Positions 24,056 to 32,606 of a DNA stretch of 64,000 nucleotides are shown here, piece by piece. The stretch is from Arthrobacter sp. QXT-31. GTDB lineage: Bacteria > Actinomycetota > Actinomycetes > Actinomycetales > Micrococcaceae. Location: positions 1,054,001-1,118,000 of the forward strand of contig NZ_CP019304.1 of NCBI RefSeq assembly GCF_001969265.1, read 5' to 3'. The translations under genes and the position numbers were made by a program. The notes under the pieces are model-generated. The model made no database searches and was not told the origin of the DNA. It saw only the letters and a list, made by a program, of their open reading frames with translations. How positions within the stretch are numbered: the stretch's first letter is position 1; each line of letters begins with the position of its first letter.

Positions 24056-26053
24056 GTGCCCGAGACACTGACCCACAAAATCCTGGCCAGCCATCTCGCA
24101 TCCGGCGAGCTGACTCCCGGTGCCGACATCACCATCGCCGTCGACCAGATCCTCATCGAGGACGCGACCGGAACCATGACCGCCATGCAGTTCGAAATGC
24201 TCGGCGTGGATTCCATCGCGGTGCCGCTGGCGGTCATGTACGTCGATCACAACGTCCTGCAGATCGATGACAAGAACATGCAGGACCACCGCTACCTCCG
24301 GACGTTCTCCGCCCGCTATGGGCTGCGCTACTCCCCCGCCGGGCACGGCATCTCCCACTACATTCACCTTGAGCACTTCTCCCGGCCGGGCCAGGTCCTC
24401 GTGGGCGCGGACTCCCACACCTCAACGGCGGGCGCCCTCGGCATGTTCGCCCTCGGCGCCGGCGGGCTGGAGGTGGCGGTGGCCATGGCGGGCTACGGTT
24501 TCGACTTTGTGTGCCCCGCCGTCGTGGGCGTGGAACTGACGGGCACGCTCGGGCCCAGCGCCGAAGCGAAGGACGTGGTACTGGAGCTGCTGCGCCGCCA
24601 CGGCGTGCGGGGCGGCCGCGGGAAGGTGTTCGAGTTCTACGGCGAGGGTGTAGCGTCCCTGTCCGTCTCGGCGCGGGCCACCATCTGCAACATGATCATC
24701 GAAACAGGCGCTGCCACAGCCATCTTTCCCTCCGATGGCCAGACCCGCGCGTGGCTCCGGGCCCAGCGCCGCGAGGACCAGTTTGTTCCCCTGGCGGCAG
24801 ACGAAGGAGCCGCGTACGACGACGGGGAGCAGCTTGATCTTTCAGGCCTCGTTCCGCTCGTGGCGCTGCCGCACTCACCAGGCAACGTCCGTCCCGTGTC
24901 CGAACTGCCGCGCACCGAGGTGGTTCAGGTCTGCGTCGGTTCCTCTGTAAACAGTTCGTACGAGGATCTCGCCACTGTGGCGGCCATCCTCAAGGGACAC
25001 ACGGTCCATCCGTCCGTACAGCTCACTGTCACCCCCGGATCGCGGCAGATCCTCCAGACGATCATCGCGTCCGGGGTATATGAAGACCTCATGGGAGCCG
25101 GGGCGCGGATGCTAGAGCCCGTGTGCGGCCCGTGCGTGGGCATCGGGCAGGCGCCAACGGAGGGCGCGCCGTCGCTGCGGACCTTCAACCGTAATTTCCC
25201 GGGCCGGAGCGGCACAGCTGAGGACTGCGTGTATCTGTGTTCGCCGTCGACCGCTGCCGCGAGCGCACTGCACGGTGCGATAGTCGACGCCTCCACTGTC
25301 AGCCGCGGCCAACTCCGCCCCGCAACGCCACCCAACCCGGAGATCCACGATCTGCACATTGCCGGCGTCCTGCCCTTGGAGAGCCGGCGCACCATCGAGA
25401 TCGAGCGCGGCAGCAACCTGGTCCCGCCGCCACAGCCGGAACCGCTCGCGCCGGACCTCGACGCCCGGGTGCTCATCGTCGTCGGCGATGACATCTCCAC
25501 CGGCGATATGGCTCCCGACGGCGCCATCGCCATGTCCGTGTGGTCCAACATCGCCGTGTGCGCGCGCTTCATGTTCCGCCGCCTGGATCCTGGATTCCAC
25601 GACCGGGCCTTGGAATGGGGCGGCGGAATTATTGTCGGCGGGGAAAACTACGGGCAGGGTTCATCGCGGGAACATGCCGCCCTCATCCCGTTGTACCTGG
25701 GGGTGCGGGTGGTGGCGGCCCGGAGCTATGCCCGGATCCACCGCCGCAACCTCATAGCGGCCGGCATTGTGCCGCTGATCCTTCCCTCTGACGCGCAAAG
25801 CTCAACCGGGCAGCGCTGGGCGATCGAAGGGCTTGCTGATGCCCTGGCCAGTGGTCACCGCTCCGTTACCGCCCGCGTGGACGGGGACGCGGAGCTGACG
25901 CTCAGGCTCGACTTCTCGCCGGCCGAACGCGCTGTCCTCACTGCCGGAGGCCTGCTGGCCCAGGTGCGGACCGGCGGGCGCTCCCTGCTGGCCAGTGACG
26001 CCGTTGTCCAGGACGACGCGGCAGGCGTTTCGCAGAGCCGGTCCGCACGGTGA
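24056..26053 (+). CDS. Aconitase-family hydratase, fused large and small domains (Aquifex-type)
   Basis: This 665-aa protein joins LeuC-like (residues about 1-420) and LeuD-like (about 470-645) parts in one chain, as in the putative 'Aquifex-type' aconitases. EPVCGPCVGIGQAP supplies two iron-sulfur ligands and LRTFNRNFPGRSG and GQGSSREHAALIP are substrate loops. The canonical GSCTNS motif, which carries the third cluster cysteine, reads CVGSSVNSSYEDL here, with Ser in the usual Cys position and a Cys four residues earlier. Substrate could be aconitate, citramalate/citraconate or a related acid; the CoA-transferase and lyase nearby favour citramalate. The GTG start follows GAGGAGAG. Confidence 0.85.
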   Translation: MPETLTHKILASHLASGELTPGADITIAVDQILIEDATGTMTAMQFEMLGVDSIAVPLAVMYVDHNVLQIDDKNMQDHRYLRTFSARYGLRYSPAGHGISHYIHLEHFSRPGQVLVGADSHTSTAGALGMFALGAGGLEVAVAMAGYGFDFVCPAVVGVELTGTLGPSAEAKDVVLELLRRHGVRGGRGKVFEFYGEGVASLSVSARATICNMIIETGAATAIFPSDGQTRAWLRAQRREDQFVPLAADEGAAYDDGEQLDLSGLVPLVALPHSPGNVRPVSELPRTEVVQVCVGSSVNSSYEDLATVAAILKGHTVHPSVQLTVTPGSRQILQTIIASGVYEDLMGAGARMLEPVCGPCVGIGQAPTEGAPSLRTFNRNFPGRSGTAEDCVYLCSPSTAAASALHGAIVDASTVSRGQLRPATPPNPEIHDLHIAGVLPLESRRTIEIERGSNLVPPPQPEPLAPDLDARVLIVVGDDISTGDMAPDGAIAMSVWSNIAVCARFMFRRLDPGFHDRALEWGGGIIVGGENYGQGSSREHAALIPLYLGVRVVAARSYARIHRRNLIAAGIVPLILPSDAQSSTGQRWAIEGLADALASGHRSVTARVDGDAELTLRLDFSPAERAVLTAGGLLAQVRTGGRSLLASDAVVQDDAAGVSQSRSAR

Positions 26054-27273
26054 AGCAGGCCGCCGTCGAATCGGGCCGAAAACCAGCACGTCGGCCTGGA
26101 CAGCGCGCCACGGCCATCGCTGCACTGACAACTGTGGTGGCGGTGCTGCCGGTCTTCCTCGTCGGCGGCCTGGCTGTCCAGCTCGAGCAGGACCTGGGCA
26201 TGACGGCGTCGGCACTCGGTGTCGCGGTGGCCACCTTCTGGGCTGTGTCAGCACTGCTGTCCGCCCCGGCAGGGTATGTGGCGAGCGGACTCGGGCTTCG
26301 ACGCGGGGTTCCGCTGGCCGTCGGGCTGGGGTTCGTTGCGCTGGCCGGCATCGCGTTTGTCACTCCGCACTGGGCATGGCTCATCGTCTGGCTCGGTTTC
26401 GCCGGTGCAGCAAACGCCCTTATCCACCCGCTGTCCAACGGCCTGATCGTGGATCAGGTGGCGGTCCGCAACCGCGCCTTCTCGTTTGGCCTCAAGCAGG
26501 CAGCCATTCCGACGGCGACGCTCACCGCCGGCCTGTCGGTCCCGGTTTTCGCCCTCACCGTGGGGTGGAGCTGGACCTTTGCGCTGGCAGCACTGTTGGC
26601 GGCGTCCTTGATCCCGGTCCTCCTTCGCACCCTCCCCCGTGACAGCAGCGTCCCCCGGCGCTCCGGCAAAGCTGCCCGTGAGCCTCTTCCCCGGAGGCTG
26701 AAACCCTTCCTTTTTGCGACAGCGGCAGCCAGCGCGCTAGGAGCCGGGCAGGCCAATGTGGTGGGTGCTTTCACCGTGACCATGGCTGTGCAGGCGGGAT
26801 TCGATGCCGCCGGCGCGGGCCTGTTGCTGGGCGCTGCCAGCGTGGCCGGGATTCTGGCGCGGCCGCTGGTGGGTATCGCTGCCGATCGGGGAATCGGCGG
26901 CTCGATGGCCACCGTGGCCCTGATGATGGGGGCCGGAAGCCTGGGGCTGCTCGGCATGGCGTCCGGCTTCCCGATCGCCTACGGAGCCGGCGCCGTCGTC
27001 GCGTTCGGGTTGGGCTGGGGCTGGAACGGCCTGGCCCATTACGTGGTCTCCCGCACGGCGCATCCGTTCACCCTCCAGGCCACCGGGATCACGCAGAGCG
27101 GCACCTACATCGGCGGAACGCTGGGGCCGTTGCTGTTCGGGATCGTGTTTTCCCAGTTCGGTCCGGCCGTTGGGTGGACGCTTGCAGCTGCGGTGGCAGC
27201 AACCGGGGCAGGGGCCTCGCTCATCGCGTTCCGTCTGGAGAAGGGGTTGCGCGGCGGGCCCGCCCCGGCATAA
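26050..27273 (+). CDS. MFS transporter
   Basis: This 407-aa protein has about 12 transmembrane segments in two halves, with a GYVASGLGLRRGVPLAV-type loop between segments 2 and 3 that fits the MFS signature. It starts with a GTG overlapping the stop of the aconitase-family gene (GTGA), so it is coupled to that enzyme and likely carries its substrate or product. The exact ligand is unknown. Confidence 0.82.
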   Translation: MKQAAVESGRKPARRPGQRATAIAALTTVVAVLPVFLVGGLAVQLEQDLGMTASALGVAVATFWAVSALLSAPAGYVASGLGLRRGVPLAVGLGFVALAGIAFVTPHWAWLIVWLGFAGAANALIHPLSNGLIVDQVAVRNRAFSFGLKQAAIPTATLTAGLSVPVFALTVGWSWTFALAALLAASLIPVLLRTLPRDSSVPRRSGKAAREPLPRRLKPFLFATAAASALGAGQANVVGAFTVTMAVQAGFDAAGAGLLLGAASVAGILARPLVGIAADRGIGGSMATVALMMGAGSLGLLGMASGFPIAYGAGAVVAFGLGWGWNGLAHYVVSRTAHPFTLQATGITQSGTYIGGTLGPLLFGIVFSQFGPAVGWTLAAAVAATGAGASLIAFRLEKGLRGGPAPA

Positions 27274-27459
27274 TCCGAAGCCTTCGGACAGTTCAGGCCA
27301 GGGCCGCACTGCGCTGCCAGGAGGCAAGAATGCGTCTTGAGACACTGGTCATCATGCCTTCCGGCCCGCCGCCCTGTGGCCGCGGAACGGGATTGAGTCC
27401 CGGTGGGTACGCTACTTCTACAACGAGTGAAAACCCCTGAACGAAATGGACGGACACCC

Positions 27460-27762
27460 ATGCACGCCGTGCTCGAATACACCTATGAGGACAACTACCT
27501 TCAGACCCGCGAAAAATATCGCTCAGATCACCTCAGGGCGGCGTGGGAAGCAGTGGAACGGGGCGACCTTCTGCTGGGTGGGGCCGTTGGGGAGGGACCC
27601 TTTACTGGGCTGCTGATCTTCACGGGCGAGAACGCGCTCGAGGCTGCAAGGACTTTTGCAGCCGCTGATCCTTACGTCACCGCCGGCGTGGTGACGTCGT
27701 GGACCGCCCGCCCGTGGACAACGGTGGTGGGAAAAGAGGCGGCCACACCCGTCCGCCCGTAA
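27460..27762 (+). CDS. YciI-family protein
   Basis: This 100-aa protein matches the YCII family, small ferredoxin-like-fold proteins related to muconolactone isomerase: the N-terminal strand HAVLEYTYEDNYLQTREKY, the conserved His in RSDHLRAAWEA and a central GPFTGLLIF. I chose the ATG at 27460 over an earlier in-frame GTG because the family homology starts there. It is 186 bases past the MFS gene and may be read from its own promoter. Biochemical role in this family is mostly unknown. Confidence 0.75.
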   Translation: MHAVLEYTYEDNYLQTREKYRSDHLRAAWEAVERGDLLLGGAVGEGPFTGLLIFTGENALEAARTFAAADPYVTAGVVTSWTARPWTTVVGKEAATPVRP

Positions 27763-27827
27763 GCCCTATCTATCGCATCTCACCGCAAGCAGGACCGAGG
27801 CCACTAGCCAGCAGCAACGGATGGAGC

Positions 27828-27858
27828 GACGACGGCGGGAGTACCTGCCGCCGTCGTC
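27828..27858. terminator. Bidirectional terminator after the YciI gene
   Basis: GACGACGGCGG and its complement form a perfect 11-bp stem with a 9-base loop between the YciI gene and the convergent dehydrogenase gene. Confidence 0.65.
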
Positions 27859-27915
27859 CTCCGTCAGCGTGGGCGAACGGCAGCCGCTCCCCTGACGCGC
27901 GGCCGCCCACAGCCC

Positions 27916-28971
27916 CTACGGGTGCACCAGCACCTTCACCGCCGTGTCCTTGTGGTTGATCAGGGTGTCGAAGCCCTGCTCCACCAGGTCCTCCAGCGCG
28001 ATCCGGCCGGTGATGAAGGGTTTGAGGTCCACCTTGCCCTCCTGCACCATCTTGATCACGGCGGGGTGGTCCCGGACGTAGGCGATGGTGCCGCGCAGGT
28101 CGATCTCCTTGAGCACCAGCTTCTGCATGTCCACCGTGGCGGGCGCGCCCCAGATGGACACGTTGACCACAACGGCGCCTGGCCGGACGGAGTCGAGCAT
28201 GGTGTCCAGCACCGCGTTCACGCCGGCGCATTCGAACGCGACGTCGGCCCCCGTCCCGCCGGTCAGCTCGCGCACCCGCGCCGGGACGTCCTCCTTGCTC
28301 GGGTCCAGGACGTGGTCCGCCACGCCGCTGGAGGTGGCTTTTTCCTTGCGCGCCTGGGTGAGTTCGCTGATGATCGTGGTCACCCCCATGCCCTTCAGGA
28401 CGGCGGCGGTGAGCAGCCCGATGGGCCCGGACCCGCCCACCAGCGCTGTGTCGCCCGCCTTCACGCCGCTGCGCGCCACGGCGTGGTGCGCCACGGACAG
28501 CGGCTCGATCAGCGCCGCCTCATCCAGCGGAATGTCCCCGATGGGGTGCACCCACCGCTGGTCCACCACGATCTTCTCGCTCAGCCCTCCCCCGCCGCCG
28601 GACAGCCCGATGAAGCCCATCTGCCGGCACAGGTGGTAGCTGCCGGCCTGGCACATGTCGCAGTCGCCGTCCACAAAATAGGGTTCGACGACGACGTTGT
28701 CCCCTTTCGCCAGGCCCGTCACCCCTTCGCCGATTTCCGAGACAGTGCCGGAGAATTCGTGCCCCAGGGTCACCGGGGATTCCTCGTGGGAGAGCGGGTG
28801 CGGCTGGCCGGGAGGAGGACAGAAGATGGGCCCTTCCAGGTATTCGTGCAGGTCCGTGCCGCAGATCCCGCACCACGCGACGTCGATCTTCACCGCCCCT
28901 GCGCGGAGTTCCGGCTCCGGGATGTCCTCGATGCGGATGTCCTTGCGGGCGTGGAATCGTGCTGCCTTCAT
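27916..28971 (-). CDS. Zinc-dependent 2,3-butanediol dehydrogenase-like enzyme
   Basis: This 351-aa medium-chain dehydrogenase has the catalytic zinc residues in WCGICGTDLHEY and VTLGHEFSG, the structural zinc cysteines in DGDCDMCQAGSYHLC and a Rossmann loop VGGSGPIGLLTAAVLKGMG. The closest family is (R,R)-butanediol/acetoin dehydrogenase. I chose the ATG at 28971; a longer open frame to 29208 lies inside the upstream monooxygenase gene. It is 14 bases downstream of that gene and cotranscribed with it, so the two enzymes probably work on the same alcohol/ketone pair. Confidence 0.87.
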   Translation of the reverse strand: MKAARFHARKDIRIEDIPEPELRAGAVKIDVAWCGICGTDLHEYLEGPIFCPPPGQPHPLSHEESPVTLGHEFSGTVSEIGEGVTGLAKGDNVVVEPYFVDGDCDMCQAGSYHLCRQMGFIGLSGGGGGLSEKIVVDQRWVHPIGDIPLDEAALIEPLSVAHHAVARSGVKAGDTALVGGSGPIGLLTAAVLKGMGVTTIISELTQARKEKATSSGVADHVLDPSKEDVPARVRELTGGTGADVAFECAGVNAVLDTMLDSVRPGAVVVNVSIWGAPATVDMQKLVLKEIDLRGTIAYVRDHPAVIKMVQEGKVDLKPFITGRIALEDLVEQGFDTLINHKDTAVKVLVHP

Positions 28972-28985
28972 GATGGGTTCTTCCT

Positions 28986-30785
28986 TCAGCGGGTGTGGTG
29001 GCTGGGCTGGAGTTCGTACACCGGAGTCTCCAGCCCTTCCATCCGGGCCTTGAGCTGCAGTGCCAGGTAAGAGGAATAATGCCGGCTCTGGTGCAGGTTG
29101 CCGCCGTGGATCCAGAGGTTGGGAACGTTGGTTGGTTTCCACATGTTGCGCAGCTCCCCCTCCCAGGGGCCAGGGTCTTTTGGCGTGTCTGAACCGTATC
29201 CCCAGCATTTTCCTACTTTGTCCGCGATTTCGGGAGAGACCAGGTCCGCCAGCCAGCCGTTCATGGATCCGTAGCCGGTGGCGTAGACAATGAGGTCGGC
29301 CTCCAGCTCGGTGCCGTCGTCCATCACCACCGCGTTGCCGGTGATCTTGGAAACCTGCCCGGACTTCAGCTTCACCCGCCCGTCGATGATCAGCTGGGAG
29401 GCGCCGACGTCGATGTAGTAGCCGGAACCGCGCCGCAGGTACTTCAGGAACAGGCCGGAACCGTCCACGCCGAAGTCCAGGTCAAACCCGGCGGCCTCCA
29501 GCTGCGAGTAGAACTCGGCGTCCCGCCGGGCCATCTCCTGGTACACGGGCACCTGCGCCTCCGGCAGGATCCGGTACGGAAGGGACGCGAACAGCAGGTC
29601 CGCCTTCTCCGTGGTGACGCCGTTGGCGAGCGCCTTCTCCGAGTACAGGTCACCCAGTGCCAGGTCCATCAGCGATTCGCTGCGGGCAATGTGGGTGGAG
29701 GAGCGCTGTACCATGGTGACGTCGGCGCCGTGCTCCCACAGGTCCGCGCAGATGTCATGCGCGGAGTTGTTGGAGCCGATCACCACCGCCTTCTTCCCGG
29801 TCCAGTCCCCGCCGCCGGGGTGCTGGGAGGAGTGCCGCTGCTCCCCCAGGAAGCTCTCGGCACCGTCGAACGCGGGGATGTTCGGGTAGCCGGAGACACC
29901 CAGGGCGAAGACCAGCTGCCTGGGCCGGAGCGTCACCGGTTCGCCGTTGCGGAGGACGCTGACCGCCCATTCCTGCGTGCCGTCGTCGTACTCTGCGCCC
30001 ACGCACTCGGTGCCGGCCCAGTAGTTCAGCTCCATGATCCGGGTGTAGTGCTCCAGCCAGTCGCCGATCTTGTCCTTGGCGGCGAAGACGGGCCAGTCGT
30101 CCGGGAACTTGAGGTAAGGCAGGTGGTCGTACCAGACGGGGTCGTGCAGGTGCAGGGACTTGTAGCGGTTCCGCCAGGAGTCGCCCGGGTTCTGGTTCTT
30201 CTCGATCACGATGGTGGGCACGCCCAGCCGCTTCAGCCGGGCGGCGAGGCCGATGCCGCCCTGCCCGCCGCCGATGACCACGCAGTAGGGCTGCTCCTCG
30301 TAGCCGAGCCGCGCTTCCTGTTCCTCCTTGAGTTCCTTCCAGGAGCGGCGGCCGCGGATGATTTCGTGCGCTACGCCCTGTTCCCGGCGCGGGCCCTTCT
30401 TCTCCTCGAAGCCCTTCAGCTCCTGCATGGTGGTGAGCAGTGTCCAGCACCTGCCGTTTCGCAGCCGGAGGTGGCCGTAGCCGCGGGCGGCGCCGGTTTC
30501 GAACGTGATCCAGGCTTCTACGGTCCCGTCGGCGGCGGCGCTACCGGTGGCGTCCTCCGCGAGCGCCCAGCTTGCCGGCCGGACGTGGTCCAGCGTGGCC
30601 TCGAGCATGCGGCCGATGTCCGCCTTGCCTTCCAGTGTTTTCAGGTTCCAGGTGAACGCCACGAAGTCGCGCCAGTAGCTTTCGTCCTCGAAGAGGTCCA
30701 GCGCGGCGTCCACGTCGCGGCGCTGCAGCGCGCCGTCCAGGCTGGCCAGCCAGGCCTGCGCGGCGGCGGTGGGTGTTTCGGTCAT
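28986..30785 (-). CDS. Flavin-containing monooxygenase with NTF2-like N-terminal domain
   Basis: This 599-aa protein has an NTF2/SnoaL-like domain (residues about 5-130) ahead of a class B flavoprotein monooxygenase. Motifs in order are the FAD loop VVIGGGQGGIGLAARL, FLGEQRHSSQHPGG, the NADPH loop AVVIGSNNSAHDICADLW and the YATGY motif near the C-terminus. Such enzymes oxygenate ketones, amines or sulfur compounds. The ATG at 30785 has a strong AAAGGAG upstream; an open frame continues to 31442 but runs antisense to the regulator gene. It precedes a butanediol-type dehydrogenase and is divergent from a GAF regulator. Confidence 0.88.
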   Translation of the reverse strand: MTETPTAAAQAWLASLDGALQRRDVDAALDLFEDESYWRDFVAFTWNLKTLEGKADIGRMLEATLDHVRPASWALAEDATGSAAADGTVEAWITFETGAARGYGHLRLRNGRCWTLLTTMQELKGFEEKKGPRREQGVAHEIIRGRRSWKELKEEQEARLGYEEQPYCVVIGGGQGGIGLAARLKRLGVPTIVIEKNQNPGDSWRNRYKSLHLHDPVWYDHLPYLKFPDDWPVFAAKDKIGDWLEHYTRIMELNYWAGTECVGAEYDDGTQEWAVSVLRNGEPVTLRPRQLVFALGVSGYPNIPAFDGAESFLGEQRHSSQHPGGGDWTGKKAVVIGSNNSAHDICADLWEHGADVTMVQRSSTHIARSESLMDLALGDLYSEKALANGVTTEKADLLFASLPYRILPEAQVPVYQEMARRDAEFYSQLEAAGFDLDFGVDGSGLFLKYLRRGSGYYIDVGASQLIIDGRVKLKSGQVSKITGNAVVMDDGTELEADLIVYATGYGSMNGWLADLVSPEIADKVGKCWGYGSDTPKDPGPWEGELRNMWKPTNVPNLWIHGGNLHQSRHYSSYLALQLKARMEGLETPVYELQPSHHTR

Positions 30786-30886
30786 CTCCACTCCTTTGTG
30801 TGCGGTCCCTCGGGTGGTCCGGGCTGCCCCGTCCCGCCGGTGTCCCTGCGGTATGCTGGTGCGGGCGTGAGCTGCATCACTATTGG

Positions 30887-30914
30887 AACGCGGCGGGGGT
30901 AACAACCGCGTTAC
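30887..30914. promoter_or_regulatory. Inverted repeats in the monooxygenase/GAF-regulator promoter region
   Basis: AACGCGG (30887-30893) and CCGCGTT (30906-30912) form a 7-bp inverted repeat, overlapping a second one, GTAAC-N6-GTTAC (30899-30914). They lie in the 171-base divergent region and are candidate sites for the GAF regulator. Confidence 0.4.
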
Positions 30915-30956
30915 ACGGGCACTGCCGGCAAGGACGCCGGCGGTGAGGAGGAGACG

Positions 30957-32243
30957 GTGGACTACGGCCTGAGGTTCTCGGACCCGGCGAAGTACGCGCG
31001 CGCCCTGCGTCGGGCGCACGAGCTGGTCATCTCCGGTGTCCCGCGCCCGGAGATCCCCGTGCCGCTGGCTGAGTCGTGGCGCCGGTCCATGGCGCTGGGC
31101 ATCAGCCCGGACCAGCACAGCCCGCGCCACGTGCACGATCCGTCCGAGGTGCTGCAGCTGCGGCGGGAGCACCGGCTGCAGCGGGTGATGCCGGCGCTGC
31201 AGGACCTGCTGGCGGACGATTCCAGTTCCGGCCGGCACCTGCTGGTGCTCACCGACGCGAGCGGCGAGATCCTGTGGCGGGTGGGCAGCCGGGAGGCGCT
31301 GCAGCGGGCGGACCGGCTGGAGTTCTCCGAAGGTGCGGACTGGTCCGAGGCGGGGATCGGCACCAACGCCATCAGCGAGGCGCTGGTCACCGGCGGCCCG
31401 GTGCAGCTGTTCTCCGCCGAGCACCTGGTCCGCACCCACCACGACTGGACCTGCACCGCGGCGCCCATCACGGACCCTTTGACGGGTGCGCTGCTGGGCG
31501 TGCTGGACGTCTCCGGCCCCCTGGATACCATCAGCGCGGACACGCTGCGGATGGTGCGGTGCGCGGTCCGGGTGGCGGAGACGCTGCTGGGCACGTCCGA
31601 CGGCGGCGCCTCCTTGGGTGCGTCGTCTTCCGTGCGTGCGTCCCGGCAGGATGCGCGGCGGGGTGTTGCCGCTGTTTCTTCGCTGGAGCTGCTTGGGGAC
31701 CGGCCTGCCGCGGTGTTTGCCGACGGCAGCCGGGTACCGTTGACGCTGCGCCGGGCGGAGATCCTGGCGCTGTTGGACTCACGGTCGCAGGGATGGAGCG
31801 CCGACGAATTGGCGTATGAGCTGCACGGGGATGCGGGCACACCGCAGGCCATCCGGACCGAGATGTTCCGGGTGCGGTCGCTGCTGGGCGCTGCCGTGGA
31901 GTCGAACCCGTACCGGCTGGCTGCAGGCTTGGCCGGCTGTTCCGACTCGGGGCGTGTGCTGCGGCTGCTGCGGGAGGGGCTAGTAGCGGAAGCGCTGGAT
32001 GCGTACTCCGCTCCCCTGCTTAGCCGGTCTGGGGCTCTGGCGGTGCAGCTGCTGCGCGACCAGCTGGACCTGGCGGTTGGTTCGGCGGTGCGGTCCAGTG
32101 CGGATGCCAACCTCCTGGTCCGATGGTTGTCCACGGATATGGGGTGCACGGACGCGGAGGGTGTGAAAGCGCTGGGACAGCTGGTGGGCCGCGATGATCC
32201 CCGGTATTCGGCGTTCCGCGCTTCCTCTGCGCTCTGTGGCTGA
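30957..32243 (+). CDS. GAF-domain transcriptional regulator (AcoR-like, without AAA+ domain)
   Basis: This 428-aa protein resembles the N-terminal part of AcoR-type activators: an entry segment (EIPVPLAESWRRSMALGI), then a GAF domain at about residues 75-205 (ending TGALLGVLDVSG). It has no sigma-54 AAA+ domain or Fis helix; instead the C-terminal third contains a wHTH-like stretch (LTLRRAEILALLDSRSQGW). This layout is common in actinobacteria, which lack sigma-54. The GTG start follows GGAGGAGA. It is divergent from the monooxygenase/dehydrogenase operon, so it is the likely regulator of those genes. Confidence 0.8.
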   Translation: MDYGLRFSDPAKYARALRRAHELVISGVPRPEIPVPLAESWRRSMALGISPDQHSPRHVHDPSEVLQLRREHRLQRVMPALQDLLADDSSSGRHLLVLTDASGEILWRVGSREALQRADRLEFSEGADWSEAGIGTNAISEALVTGGPVQLFSAEHLVRTHHDWTCTAAPITDPLTGALLGVLDVSGPLDTISADTLRMVRCAVRVAETLLGTSDGGASLGASSSVRASRQDARRGVAAVSSLELLGDRPAAVFADGSRVPLTLRRAEILALLDSRSQGWSADELAYELHGDAGTPQAIRTEMFRVRSLLGAAVESNPYRLAAGLAGCSDSGRVLRLLREGLVAEALDAYSAPLLSRSGALAVQLLRDQLDLAVGSAVRSSADANLLVRWLSTDMGCTDAEGVKALGQLVGRDDPRYSAFRASSALCG

Positions 32244-32390
32244 GCTGGCAGAACGCCGTAATTAGCCTGGCAGGAGCCCCGTGACCGCGTTCGTCGAAAC
32301 CAGGCGTCCGGCGGGGCACGGGACCGGAAGGCGGACCGTTGGTCGTAAATGCATCCCGTTCGTCCTTACCGGTCACGCATACACTGAGCC

Positions 32391-32574
32391 ATGGCTACTT
32401 ACACACCCGCGGAACTGGCTCGCGAGTTGGGCTACACCGATGAGCAGCGCCCGGGACTGATCGTTCGTGAATATCTCCGAAAAAAAATACCCGGACCATC
32501 CGAAGTACCAGCGGTGGCTACTGGACGAACCCCAAGCAGCCGACGTCCGCACTAACGTTCCACGAAAGCGCTAA
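32391..32574 (+). pseudogene. Small HTH-like gene with frameshift in an A8 tract
   Basis: From the ATG at 32391 the frame reads MATYTPAELARELGYTDEQR and continues to REYLRKK, where a run of eight A (32480-32487) is followed by nonsense and a stop at 32553-32555. Skipping one A gives YPDHPKYQRWLLDEPQ and a clean C-terminus NVPRKR with stop at 32572-32574, a coherent basic protein of about 60 residues. I infer a one-base insertion in the homopolymer, or programmed slippage or a sequencing error. The intact form looks like a small helix-turn-helix-type DNA-binding protein. No function is assigned. Confidence 0.55.
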
Positions 32575-32606
32575 ACGCCGACGCCTGAAAGCGAGCCCAC
32601 AGAAGG

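Noticed and set aside
27922..30902. Plus-strand open frames of about 380-400 codons opposite the dehydrogenase and monooxygenase genes
   Set aside because: They mirror the His/Val-rich pattern of complementary high-GC coding DNA and overlap two well-supported genes.
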